Below, one piece after another: positions 1-4,974 of a DNA stretch of 8,299 bases. Source of the stretch: Prochlorococcus sp. AG-455-E15. GTDB taxonomy: Bacteria; Cyanobacteriota; Cyanobacteriia; PCC-6307; Cyanobiaceae. The translations under genes and the position numbers were made by a program. The stretch lies in the NCBI GenBank assembly GCA_003212115.1, contig QCQS01000038.1, forward strand, positions 1 through 8,299. The letters are read 5' to 3'. The notes below the pieces were generated by a model. That model was not told the DNA's origin. It worked only from the letters and a program-made list of their open reading frames with translations, and ran no database searches. Position 1 is the stretch's first letter. Every line of letters begins with the position of its first letter.

Positions 1-209
1 TTAAGTTCTTTTTTTACTTCTTTTTCTCTCTCTTCAAGATGTTTTATTTGAGCTTTAAAAGCATCTTCAAGTCTTACTTTTTGTTTTGTAATTTCATCAA
101 GCTCTTCTTGATGTTGGTTTTTCTTTAACTCCTTCATTTCACTATCGGAAATAACATATACTGGGCGATATGAAGGTGTTTCAAAAAGAAGATCAAACAT
201 TGAATACAT
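1..209 (-). CDS. Partial gene: N-terminal 69 residues of a coiled-coil protein, function unknown
   Basis: An open minus-strand frame begins with ATG at 207-209 and runs off the left edge without a stop, so only the N-terminal 69 residues are visible. The protein starts MYSMFDLLFETPSYRPVYVI; after about residue 28 it becomes a highly charged helix (many Glu, Lys, Gln with Leu/Ile/Val at heptad-like spacing), which looks like a coiled coil. An AAAGGT element lies about 9 nt before the ATG and supports this start. A second in-frame ATG three codons on (198-200) is possible. The frame stays open upstream to a stop at 351-353, and a TTG at 345-347 would add 46 residues, but the ATG with its ribosome site is the better start. 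I do not recognise the family. The short hydrophobic-aromatic head followed by a coiled coil suggests a scaffold or assembly-type protein, which is inference only. Confidence 0.6.
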   Translation of the reverse strand, partial: MYSMFDLLFETPSYRPVYVISDSEMKELKKNQHQEELDEITKQKVRLEDAFKAQIKHLEEREKEVKKEL

Positions 210-410
210 AAGTGACCTTTGAATTAGTACAAACTCAATATCTGATAATTCTTTGAAATATGAAAGGATAAATACCGAAGATATTGATACGGCAAATACA
301 CCGAATTTCGGTTTACCTAACTTAACCGCCCAGTATTTACCGATCAAATTTCAAGATATGTTTTAAAGTATTTAGGAAATGATTCTAAAGATCTAAATCA
401 AAAAATAAAA
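210..410. other. Divergent spacer with inverted repeat; no convincing gene
   Basis: This spacer separates the partial minus-strand gene from arfB and must hold promoters for both. It is locally richer in G+C than other spacers here, around 273-345. It contains a perfect inverted repeat, ACCGAA-T-TTCGGT, at 300-312, overlapping a second pair, CGGTT (309-313) and AACCG (324-328). Three frames are open across part of it: plus 223-366, plus 321-410 leading in frame into arfB, and minus 345-210 leading in frame into the left gene. None has a good start. It may be a regulatory site, a gene remnant, or chance. Confidence 0.4.
300..312. repeat. Perfect 13-nt inverted repeat, possible operator
   Basis: ACCGAA and TTCGGT flank a single T. 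The dyad lies between the divergent genes, about 90 bp upstream of the minus-strand ATG at 209 and about 100 bp upstream of the arfB ATG. A regulator site or a small RNA hairpin are both possible. No regulator can be named from the sequence. Confidence 0.3.
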
Positions 411-839
411 ATGGATTTAAAAATTACTAAAACATTAGTAATACCATCCAACGAAATTAAGTGGCGATTTTCCAGATCCTCCGGTCCTGGAGGACAAAAT
501 GTAAATAAAATTGAAAGTAGAGTAGAGATTATTTTTAATTTAGAAGATTCCAAAGTATTAAATGATTATCAGAAAGAAATTCTTAAGAGAAACTTGAAAA
601 CCAAATTAGTGAATAATAGCTTACGTTTAGCGGTTCAAGAACACAGAAATCAATTATTAAATAGGCAGCTAGCTTTAATGAAATTTAGTTTAATCCTAAA
701 AAATGCTTTAAATAAACCATTTAAATTAAGAAAATCTACACAACCCACTAAAGCATCACAAAAGAAAAGAGTTGAGGTTAAGAAAAAACGTGGCGAATTG
801 AAAAAAAGTAGACAAAATGAAAAAACGTATCAAATATGA
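411..839 (+). CDS. arfB: Alternative ribosome-rescue factor / peptidyl-tRNA hydrolase ArfB (YaeJ family)
   Basis: This protein frees ribosomes stalled at the 3' end of mRNAs lacking a stop codon by hydrolysing the peptidyl-tRNA ester. At 142 residues it matches the usual ~140 for ArfB and is far shorter than RF1 or RF2. The catalytic GGQ is at residues 27-29 within SGPGGQNVNK, the class-I release-factor signature, and the mini domain spans about residues 5-100. There is no codon-recognition domain. The C-terminal tail (about 103-140) is strongly basic with the RKSTQPTKAS-KKR pattern typical of ArfB, which in characterised homologues inserts into the empty mRNA entry channel. The frame is open upstream to 321, but the ATG at 411 is the only good start and gives the expected length. 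The next gene, on the same strand, begins 72 bp downstream. In cyanobacteria ArfB would back up tmRNA trans-translation. Confidence 0.92.
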   Translation: MDLKITKTLVIPSNEIKWRFSRSSGPGGQNVNKIESRVEIIFNLEDSKVLNDYQKEILKRNLKTKLVNNSLRLAVQEHRNQLLNRQLALMKFSLILKNALNKPFKLRKSTQPTKASQKKRVEVKKKRGELKKSRQNEKTYQI

Positions 840-911
840 ATAAACTAAATAAATATTTTCCTGGCAGATTGCAATTAAACATGTGATAAATTTAATTTAA
901 TTTTTGGTTTA

Positions 912-1160
912 TTGAATTTAACTAATGATTTCTGGTTAATAGACTCTAATTTTGTAGGGGTGATGCGTTTCTACAAAGATAATGATCATTCTGATGAATC
1001 TATTGATTATATGTTTATTGAAGAAGGAATTATTATGGGAATACATGGAGAAAATCCTCCATTGATGAAAACTAGAAAAAAAATTTTTATAGAAGAAGCA
1101 AGATTATTGTGGCAAAAATTGTTAAATGAAGGTTGGCAAAAAACTAATAAAAAATGGTGA
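912..1160 (+). CDS. DUF1651 family protein
   Basis: An 82-residue protein that fits the DUF1651 family, which I know mainly from Prochlorococcus and marine Synechococcus. The marks are an N-terminal WLID (residues 8-11), a central acidic stretch, PPLMKTRKKI (about 50-59), then EEARLLWQKLLNEGW and a terminal Trp. No function is known for the family, and there is no signal peptide or membrane segment. The start is a TTG at 912: no in-frame ATG exists between the upstream stop at 876-878 and the WLID motif, and the next ATG (963) would remove the motif. It lies 72 bp after arfB on the same strand, so co-transcription is possible. It converges on the small membrane-protein gene that ends at 1188. 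Confidence 0.8.
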   Translation: MNLTNDFWLIDSNFVGVMRFYKDNDHSDESIDYMFIEEGIIMGIHGENPPLMKTRKKIFIEEARLLWQKLLNEGWQKTNKKW

Positions 1161-1187
1161 GTTGATTTTACAAAAACTTTTTTAATT

Positions 1188-1352
1188 TCAGAAAATAAAT
1201 GAACCTTTAGGGTATAGCCTGGAAATTTTGTTCTGTTGTAAATATTTCTTTTTTTTGATGTCGTTTTCATATCTTCTTAACATCATTAGATAGTTTGTCA
1301 CTCCAAAAATTACTAAAAAGATAATAAATCTTATTCCTGCCTCAAAGTTCAT
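1188..1352 (-). CDS. Small single-helix membrane protein, unknown
   Basis: A 54-residue ORF starting at the ATG complementary to 1350-1352. It has a short N-terminus (MNFEAGIR), one hydrophobic segment at about residues 8-23, then a basic tail beginning LRRYENDIKKKK. By the positive-inside rule the tail should face the cytoplasm. The frame extends upstream to an ATG at 1394 (68 residues), but that adds a charged stretch before the helix and looks less natural. It follows the CPBP protease gene on the same strand with a gap of about 60 bp, so it may be the last gene of that unit. I do not recognise the family. Evidence for coding is the helix-plus-basic-tail pattern only, so a chance ORF cannot be excluded. 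Confidence 0.5.
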   Translation of the reverse strand: MNFEAGIRFIIFLVIFGVTNYLMMLRRYENDIKKKKYLQQNKISRLYPKGSFIF

Positions 1353-1414
1353 ATGAGAATTAAACTTTATTTTAATCTGACAATTACTAATCAAAAATCA
1401 ATCGGTATTTATAT

Positions 1415-2275
1415 CTAATTAAAACCTCTAAGGAAATTTTTTTTTGATTTTAGTGAATAAAAAATACATAACAAAAGTAATATTAAAATTGCACTAAAGC
1501 TTCCGATTGGGTTTGGAATATTTTGTGTAAAAGGACCTGCTAAAAAAGAAGGTGTATTTTCTTTGAATTCTATTAATCCGTTATTTACAAAAAACCAAAT
1601 ACCCACTAGTCCCCCATGAAGTCCTATGCAATTCCATAGAGAACCTTTGTCTCTAATTTTGACTAATGATAGAAATATCCCAAGTAAAATAAATCCTAAA
1701 CGTAATCCTATTATGTTCCAAAATATATCATTTGATAAATTATGGACAAAGCTAAAAACTATAGCTTGTAAAGCTATTGATATTTTTGTACCGTATTCAA
1801 ATTTTAGTTCTTCTAGTAACCATCCTCTAAAAATTATTTCCTCTGCGAATCCAACACCTAATCCCAATATAATAGAATTTAATAATATTATTGGTGAGAA
1901 TTCACCTATCCAATAAATATAATTATTTTGCAATAGTGGTATCAGAATTAGAATTATTAAAACTAAGGAAAATAAGATACCTTTAGAAAAATTGACAAAG
2001 TTTTTTAAAAATTTGTCTTTAGTTATCCCAAGAAGTACCCAAGCACTTGATTTGTTGTGTTTGATATAAAACCAATATGGGAGTAAAAAGATAAAAAGAA
2101 AAAAAGTAATAATAGTTCCAATTAAGGATAAATTTTCTTCGTCAAAATTAAACAATAAAAGTGGCTGAGATAAAGCCCAGCCAATGCCATAAAGAATTGG
2201 AATAAAAAATATAGTGGATAAAAATCTTGGTCTTAAAAGAAAAAAACTTTTAATTAATATCATTAAATTTTTCAT
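1415..2275 (-). CDS. CPBP family intramembrane metalloprotease (CAAX-protease-like)
   Basis: A 286-residue polytopic membrane protein with several hydrophobic segments. Those at about 20-45, 50-72, 98-116, 127-143, 165-180, 190-206 and 255-275 are visible by eye. It carries the CPBP/Abi signature: EEIIFR at residues 145-150 (motif EExxxR), FSFVH with His178 (motif FxxxH), and His220 in GLHGG. These Glu and His residues are the expected catalytic and metal-linked positions of Rce1-like proteases. Family members process prenylated proteins in eukaryotes. Bacterial members act in bacteriocin maturation or immunity and in regulated membrane proteolysis, and many are uncharacterised. The substrate here is unknown. 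The upstream 65-residue ORF ends 13 bp before this start, which suggests an operon; the small membrane ORF follows. No disruption is seen. Confidence 0.85.
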   Translation of the reverse strand: MKNLMILIKSFFLLRPRFLSTIFFIPILYGIGWALSQPLLLFNFDEENLSLIGTIITFFLFIFLLPYWFYIKHNKSSAWVLLGITKDKFLKNFVNFSKGILFSLVLIILILIPLLQNNYIYWIGEFSPIILLNSIILGLGVGFAEEIIFRGWLLEELKFEYGTKISIALQAIVFSFVHNLSNDIFWNIIGLRLGFILLGIFLSLVKIRDKGSLWNCIGLHGGLVGIWFFVNNGLIEFKENTPSFLAGPFTQNIPNPIGSFSAILILLLLCIFYSLKSKKNFLRGFN

Positions 2276-2288
2276 TTTAGTTTGAATA

Positions 2289-2486
2289 TTAACCCCAGCC
2301 TTTGCCTTTTATTATTCTAACTACTTGTTCAAAAAGTTTTAGCTTTTTCTTTTTACTATAGTTTATATTTTTTGAAAGATCAGATAAGTCTTTATAAAAT
2401 TGCCGAGTTATTTTATCTTCTTTATCACTAGGCCATAGTAAGTCTGACCCCTCTTCATATTCTTCTTTATATCTTTTTTTATTCAA
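2289..2486 (-). CDS. Small charged hypothetical protein, upstream partner of the CPBP protease gene
   Basis: A 65-residue, mostly hydrophilic and Lys-rich protein with an acidic patch (EEYEEGSDLLWPSDKED, about residues 8-24) followed by a basic helix-prone half ending in VVRIIKGKGWG. There is no membrane segment, signal peptide or cysteine. The start must be the TTG at 2484-2486: no in-frame ATG lies between it and the upstream stop at 2520-2522. A TATAAA-like -10 element on the minus strand (complement of 2493-2498) sits so close that the leader would be extremely short, if that is the promoter. Its stop is 13 bp from the CPBP start, so the two are probably co-transcribed. I do not recognise the family. 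Confidence 0.6.
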   Translation of the reverse strand: MNKKRYKEEYEEGSDLLWPSDKEDKITRQFYKDLSDLSKNINYSKKKKLKLFEQVVRIIKGKGWG

Positions 2487-2575
2487 ATTTTTTTTATATC
2501 GTAATAATTTAAATTTTACTTATTGCAAATGCTTAAAAGTGATGTTTATTAAATTTGTTTATTTATTTAAAATTT

Positions 2576-2665
2576 ATGCTGATTAATCTTTCAACTTTAA
2601 TTTTTACATTATTATCTCCATTGCTTATTTTTGCAGTAATAGTATCGGTTTATTTATTTCATTAG
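2576..2665 (+). CDS. Candidate 29-residue single-span membrane peptide
   Basis: ATG at 2576 opens a 29-codon frame ending in TAG. The product begins MLINLSTLIFTLLSPLLIFA, is hydrophobic almost throughout and ends VYLFH. Length and composition resemble the one-helix subunits of cyanobacterial photosystems and cytochrome b6f, but it does not match PetN, PetG, PetM, PetL, PsaI, PsbM or Psb30 as I remember them, so no name is given. It stands in the spacer between the minus-strand CPBP unit and the convergent ORF at 2695-2790. No clear ribosome site is visible, which is common in this genome type. AT-rich DNA can produce hydrophobic ORFs by chance, so confidence is limited. Confidence 0.4.
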   Translation: MLINLSTLIFTLLSPLLIFAVIVSVYLFH

Positions 2666-2694
2666 GAAGTATTTAACAAATGAAATTAATTATT

Positions 2695-2790
2695 TTAAGG
2701 GTGTATTATGCCTACTTTTTCTAATACAAATGATAAAACTGCAATTACGGCCATTACTGTTAAGATCTTGTTCTTTTTGATGAAATCCAT
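2695..2790 (-). CDS. Candidate 31-residue single-span membrane peptide
   Basis: A minus-strand ATG at 2788-2790 opens a 31-codon frame ending in TAA at 2695-2697. The product starts MDFIKKNKILTVMAVIAVLS and ends FVLEKVGIIHP: a basic N-terminus, one helix of about 17 residues and a short polar tail. This is the normal layout of an N-in membrane peptide and is better organised than the antisense frame over the same DNA. It converges with the 29-residue ORF, with 29 bp between their stops. The spacer 2791-2864 before the next plus-strand ORF would hold its promoter. I do not recognise the family. Confidence 0.45.
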   Translation of the reverse strand: MDFIKKNKILTVMAVIAVLSFVLEKVGIIHP

Positions 2791-2864
2791 AATGCATATT
2801 AATAATCTATTTATTAAATTCTTATATAAAATAATAAATAATTAAAATTATTATAGCAATTAGA

Positions 2865-3005
2865 ATGGAACCCATATATGTAGGTGATTTACTTCCCTCA
2901 ATAGCTTCTTATAAAAAGATAATTGAAAAATATGATAAAGGTATAAAGGAAGGGGACTTTTATGATGAACCTATAGGCGGAAATTTCAATTACCCTGATT
3001 GGTAA
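2865..3005 (+). CDS. Small acidic hypothetical protein, first of a tight pair
   Basis: A 46-residue ORF from the ATG at 2865: MEPIYVGDLLPSIASYKKII, then EKYDKGIKEGDFYDEPIGG and a C-terminal NFNYPDW. Composition is that of a soluble protein, rich in Tyr, Asp and Glu with several Gly and Pro, and not the Phe/Leu/Lys/Asn noise typical of random AT-rich frames. The stop at 3003-3005 is followed after two bases by the ATG of the next ORF, which supports a two-gene unit with translational coupling. I do not recognise the family. AATTAGA precedes the ATG, but no good ribosome site is seen. Confidence 0.5.
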   Translation: MEPIYVGDLLPSIASYKKIIEKYDKGIKEGDFYDEPIGGNFNYPDW

Positions 3006-3007
3006 AT

Positions 3008-3190
3008 ATGCTTACTACAAAAATAACTTTTGCCTTGGCAGATTGGATTAGAGAGTGGCGTCAGTGCCGGGATAAGAATCCTTCTATTGATGAGTGTGTA
3101 AAATTTGTTCAGTGGAAATTGGAAGATTATATACTTTCTGATAGTGATAAAAGAATAATTGAATCTATTTTGCTCTACGAATCTGAATAA
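3008..3190 (+). CDS. Small hypothetical protein, second of a tight pair
   Basis: A 60-residue ORF. I place the start at the ATG at 3008, two bases after the upstream stop; an in-frame TTG at 2999 would overlap the previous gene and add three residues. The sequence (MLTTKITFALADWIREWRQC, then CVKFVQWKLEDYIL, ending SILLYESE) predicts two or three amphipathic helices with four tryptophans and two cysteines. It resembles a compact soluble helical protein and has no membrane segment. The tight spacing to the 46-residue ORF suggests the two products act together. I cannot name a family. A weak hairpin (AGGAT 3238-3242 with ATCCT 3250-3254) lies about 50 bp after the stop and could end the transcript. 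Confidence 0.6.
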   Translation: MLTTKITFALADWIREWRQCRDKNPSIDECVKFVQWKLEDYILSDSDKRIIESILLYESE

Positions 3191-3315
3191 CTAAGAGATT
3201 ATAGACTTTATTATTTATATTTATCTATAAAAAACAAAGGATCATTAAAATCCTCTTACAAATTAAGAAAAAAGTAAATCAGCATATTTACGGATTTACT
3301 GAAAATATAAAAAGG

Positions 3316-3628
3316 AGTAATTTATATATGTTGAGTTCGGAGGCAATCTAAATGATTGATAGTCCGCCTGAAATTTAGCAAATTCCAAAATATAGGAAGC
3401 GTATTCCTGAGAATGGGATTATTCGAAAATTAAAGTTCAATCAATTAGTCTGATAAGACTTCGCTTTATAATTACTTGCGACAATAGGGACTGAAATTAT
3501 CGAGAGAAATCCCCGAATTCACGTATTCTAGGTTTATGAGTAAATAGACTTTAAAATATGTAATTTTATATCCTGTTAGAAGGAAATCTAATATCAAAAA
3601 GGACTGCACCACCAGTCCTTTTTTTTTT
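3316..3628 (+). ncRNA. Candidate structured non-coding RNA, class unknown
   Basis: A long-range helix can form between ATATG (3326-3330) plus TGAGTTCGG (3332-3340) and CCGAATTCA (3513-3521) plus CGTAT (3522-3526): 14 pairs including two G-U, with one bulged T. Inside it, AGTCC (3361-3365) pairs with GGACT (3488-3492), leaving a bubble of about 20 nt on each strand. Local hairpins follow: AGGAA/TTCCT (near 3396-3412), AGTCT/AGACT (around 3449-3462) and CTAAAT/ATTTAG. A TATAAA at 3306-3311 could set the 5' end near 3316-3318, and the terminator at 3596-3628 would set the 3' end. A closing stem plus central bubble recalls 6S RNA, but I see no diagnostic sequence for 6S, tmRNA, RNase P or SRP RNA. 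It could instead be an untranslated leader of pip. All structure was worked out by hand without energy calculation. Confidence 0.45.
3596..3628 (+). terminator. Strong rho-independent terminator
   Basis: GGACTG (3601-3606) and CAGTCC (3613-3618) form a perfect six-pair stem with loop CACCAC, extended by A-T pairs from the AAAAA before it, followed by ten T's (3619-3628). This is the clearest intrinsic terminator in the window. It should end the RNA candidate or read-through from 3190, and it separates them from pip. Confidence 0.85.
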
Positions 3629-3660
3629 AATAAACTACTTCTAAACTAAACTTCTTTTTG

Positions 3661-3668
3661 GATAATAT
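3661..3668 (+). promoter_or_regulatory. Probable -10 region of pip
   Basis: GATAATAT, with TAATAT at 3663-3668, lies between the strong terminator and the pip ATG at 3700. It predicts a transcript start near 3675 and a leader of about 25 nt. No good -35 box is seen. The terminator just upstream means pip most likely needs its own promoter. Confidence 0.35.
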
Positions 3669-3699
3669 GGATTTATTAATTGTTTAAAAATATTTCACA

Positions 3700-4650
3700 A
3701 TGAAAGATCAAGTCTTGTTTCCTAAAATTGAAGTTCGAGAAAAGGGTTTTTTACAAGTAAGTGATATTCATACGATTTATTGGGAAAGATCTGGTAATCC
3801 AAATGGTAAAAAAATACTAGTTATTCATGGAGGCCCAGGAGGAGGAAGTCAACCAAGATATAGACGATACTTTGATCCAGATAAATTTGATATTATACAA
3901 TTTGATCAAAGGGGTTGCGGTTCTTCAACTCCTTTCTCCGAATTAAAAGAAAATACGACTAATCATTTAGTTGATGATATTGAAAAATTAAGGATTCTAT
4001 TAAAAATAGATAGTTGGCATTTGTTTGGTGGATCTTGGGGCTCAACACTTTCACTTATATATGCAATTAAAAATCCCTCAAGAGTTAAGAGCTTAACTTT
4101 GAGAGGAATATTTTTATGTAGAAAGTTTGAATTATTGTGGTTCTATCAATATGGTGCAAGTGAGATATTCCCTGATGAATTTGAAGAATATATTTCTGTA
4201 ATACCAAAAGAAGAAAGAAATGATTTAATAAGTTCTTTTTATAAATATCTAACATCTTCAGATGCAAATCTTAGATCAAAAGCAGCAGCAGCTTGGACAA
4301 AATGGGAACTCTCAACAAGTCATTTGATAAATAAAAAATTTGATTTTGATAATTCTCAAGTTAATTCTTTTTCAGATGCCTTTGCAAGGATCGAATGTCA
4401 TTATTTTATTAATAATATTTTCTTAGAAGATGATTTTATTTTGAAAAATATAAGAGAAGTAGAATCTATTCCAACAAAAATAATTCAAGGGAGGTATGAC
4501 GTTGTATGCCCTGTTAGGAGTGCTTGGGATCTAAATAAGAAATTAAAGAATTCTGAATTAATTATTGTTAATGATGCTGGTCATTCAATGAGTGAAAAAG
4601 GTATTACTATCGAATTAATAAAAGCTGTAAAAGGAATTCAAAATCTCTAA
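3700..4650 (+). CDS. pip: Proline iminopeptidase (peptidase family S33, alpha/beta hydrolase)
   Basis: A cytoplasmic aminopeptidase that removes N-terminal proline from peptides. Its 316 residues match the usual 310-320. The oxyanion-hole motif HGGPGGG is at 43-49, followed by DQRGCGSS (69-76), a hallmark of Pip. The nucleophile elbow GGSWGS is at 110-115 with Ser112. The acid is Asp267 in GRYDVVCP, and the catalytic His is His295 in AGHS. Glu232 in ARIECHYF matches the position used in characterised enzymes to hold the substrate's free amino group. The cap domain spans about 140-235. There is no signal peptide. The ATG at 3700 gives the family N-terminus directly. The gene sits alone on its strand, with a terminator upstream and a convergent small gene 23 bp downstream. 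No defects are seen. Confidence 0.95.
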   Translation: MKDQVLFPKIEVREKGFLQVSDIHTIYWERSGNPNGKKILVIHGGPGGGSQPRYRRYFDPDKFDIIQFDQRGCGSSTPFSELKENTTNHLVDDIEKLRILLKIDSWHLFGGSWGSTLSLIYAIKNPSRVKSLTLRGIFLCRKFELLWFYQYGASEIFPDEFEEYISVIPKEERNDLISSFYKYLTSSDANLRSKAAAAWTKWELSTSHLINKKFDFDNSQVNSFSDAFARIECHYFINNIFLEDDFILKNIREVESIPTKIIQGRYDVVCPVRSAWDLNKKLKNSELIIVNDAGHSMSEKGITIELIKAVKGIQNL

Positions 4651-4668
4651 AAGAGAGAATATTCCTTT
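4630..4668. terminator. Weak hairpin between convergent genes
   Basis: AAAGGAAT (4630-4637, inside the end of pip) pairs with ATTCCTTT (4661-4668), and an inner helix TCTCT/AGAGA (4644-4648 with 4652-4656) stacks within it. The hairpin spans the pip stop and ends just before the stop of the minus-strand gene at 4674. Neither strand has a long T run after it, so termination would be weak. Confidence 0.3.
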
Positions 4669-4673
4669 AAAAA

Positions 4674-4847
4674 TTAAAGGCCATTATCTTCAATATTTTG
4701 TGCAATACTTCTAAGAAGTTCGACGATATCAGAATCTTCGCATTGAGTATCTTCTTTAAGCAAAATGCACTCGTCTCTAATACTCACATTAGTACTCCAC
4801 CATATACCTGAACTATTGGTATCGTCCCATTCAAATCTTTCAGACAT
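4674..4847 (-). CDS. Small acidic hypothetical protein (57 residues)
   Basis: A minus-strand ATG at 4845-4847 opens a 57-codon frame ending at 4674. The product starts MSERFEWDDTNSSGIWWSTN, continues VSIRDECILLKEDTQCED and ends in an amphipathic helix (SDIVELLRSIAQNIEDNGL). It is strongly acidic, has two Cys and three Trp, and carries no membrane segment. The composition is protein-like and unlike random AT-rich frames, and the gene fills the gap between pip and the photolyase neatly, so I consider it real. It converges on pip with 23 bp between stops. Upstream (4848-4974) is a 127-bp spacer after the photolyase stop. I do not recognise the family. Confidence 0.7.
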   Translation of the reverse strand: MSERFEWDDTNSSGIWWSTNVSIRDECILLKEDTQCEDSDIVELLRSIAQNIEDNGL

Positions 4848-4974
4848 AATTAATAAATCCTAATGAATACATTAAAGCTTGCATTACTTCATCGTGGATT
4901 TATATATTCAATTTCAAAATTTAAAAAACTTACCTATTCACTAAAAAGAATCTGGAAATTTCTTCTAATAAAAT

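Larger units (their letters stand above)
3191..3699 (+). other. 509-bp region without protein gene; RNA candidate, terminator and pip promoter
   Basis: No ORF of note occurs on either strand. In order it holds a weak hairpin (3238-3254); two mutually exclusive hairpins that share the segment 3273-3300 (AGTAAATC with GATTTACT, or GTAAAT with ATTTAC); a -10-like TATAAA at 3306-3311; the structured RNA candidate; a strong terminator at 3596-3628; and a probable pip promoter near 3661. The part from about 3335 to 3540 is richer in G+C than the neighbouring spacers, which supports functional sequence. Confidence 0.6.

Noticed and set aside
1007..1270. 87-residue minus-strand ORF
   Set aside because: It is antisense to the DUF1651 gene and overlaps the small membrane ORF; its sequence is Phe/Ser/Asn/Lys-rich noise with no domain.
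1626..1916. 96-residue plus-strand ORF
   Set aside because: It lies wholly antisense to the conserved CPBP protease core, and its composition is that of a mirrored membrane-protein gene.
2708..2845. Plus-strand frame of about 45 codons starting MPTFSNTNDK
   Set aside because: It is opposite the better-organised 31-residue membrane peptide and ends in low-complexity Ile/Asn/Lys sequence.
3273..3300. Mutually exclusive hairpins as a riboswitch
   Set aside because: The pairs (AGTAAATC/GATTTACT versus GTAAAT/ATTTAC) are short and A+T only, which is expected by chance here, and they precede the likely transcript start.
3316..3628. Naming the RNA candidate as 6S, tmRNA, RNase P or SRP RNA
   Set aside because: The overall shape is loosely 6S-like, but no tag ORF or tRNA-like acceptor (tmRNA), no conserved GGAAAGTCC core (RNase P) and no GGAAG...AGCA apical motif (SRP) is present, and no 6S sequence signature could be confirmed by eye.
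4085..4267. 60-residue minus-strand ORF
   Set aside because: It is antisense to pip, a gene with complete catalytic motifs, and has no features of its own.
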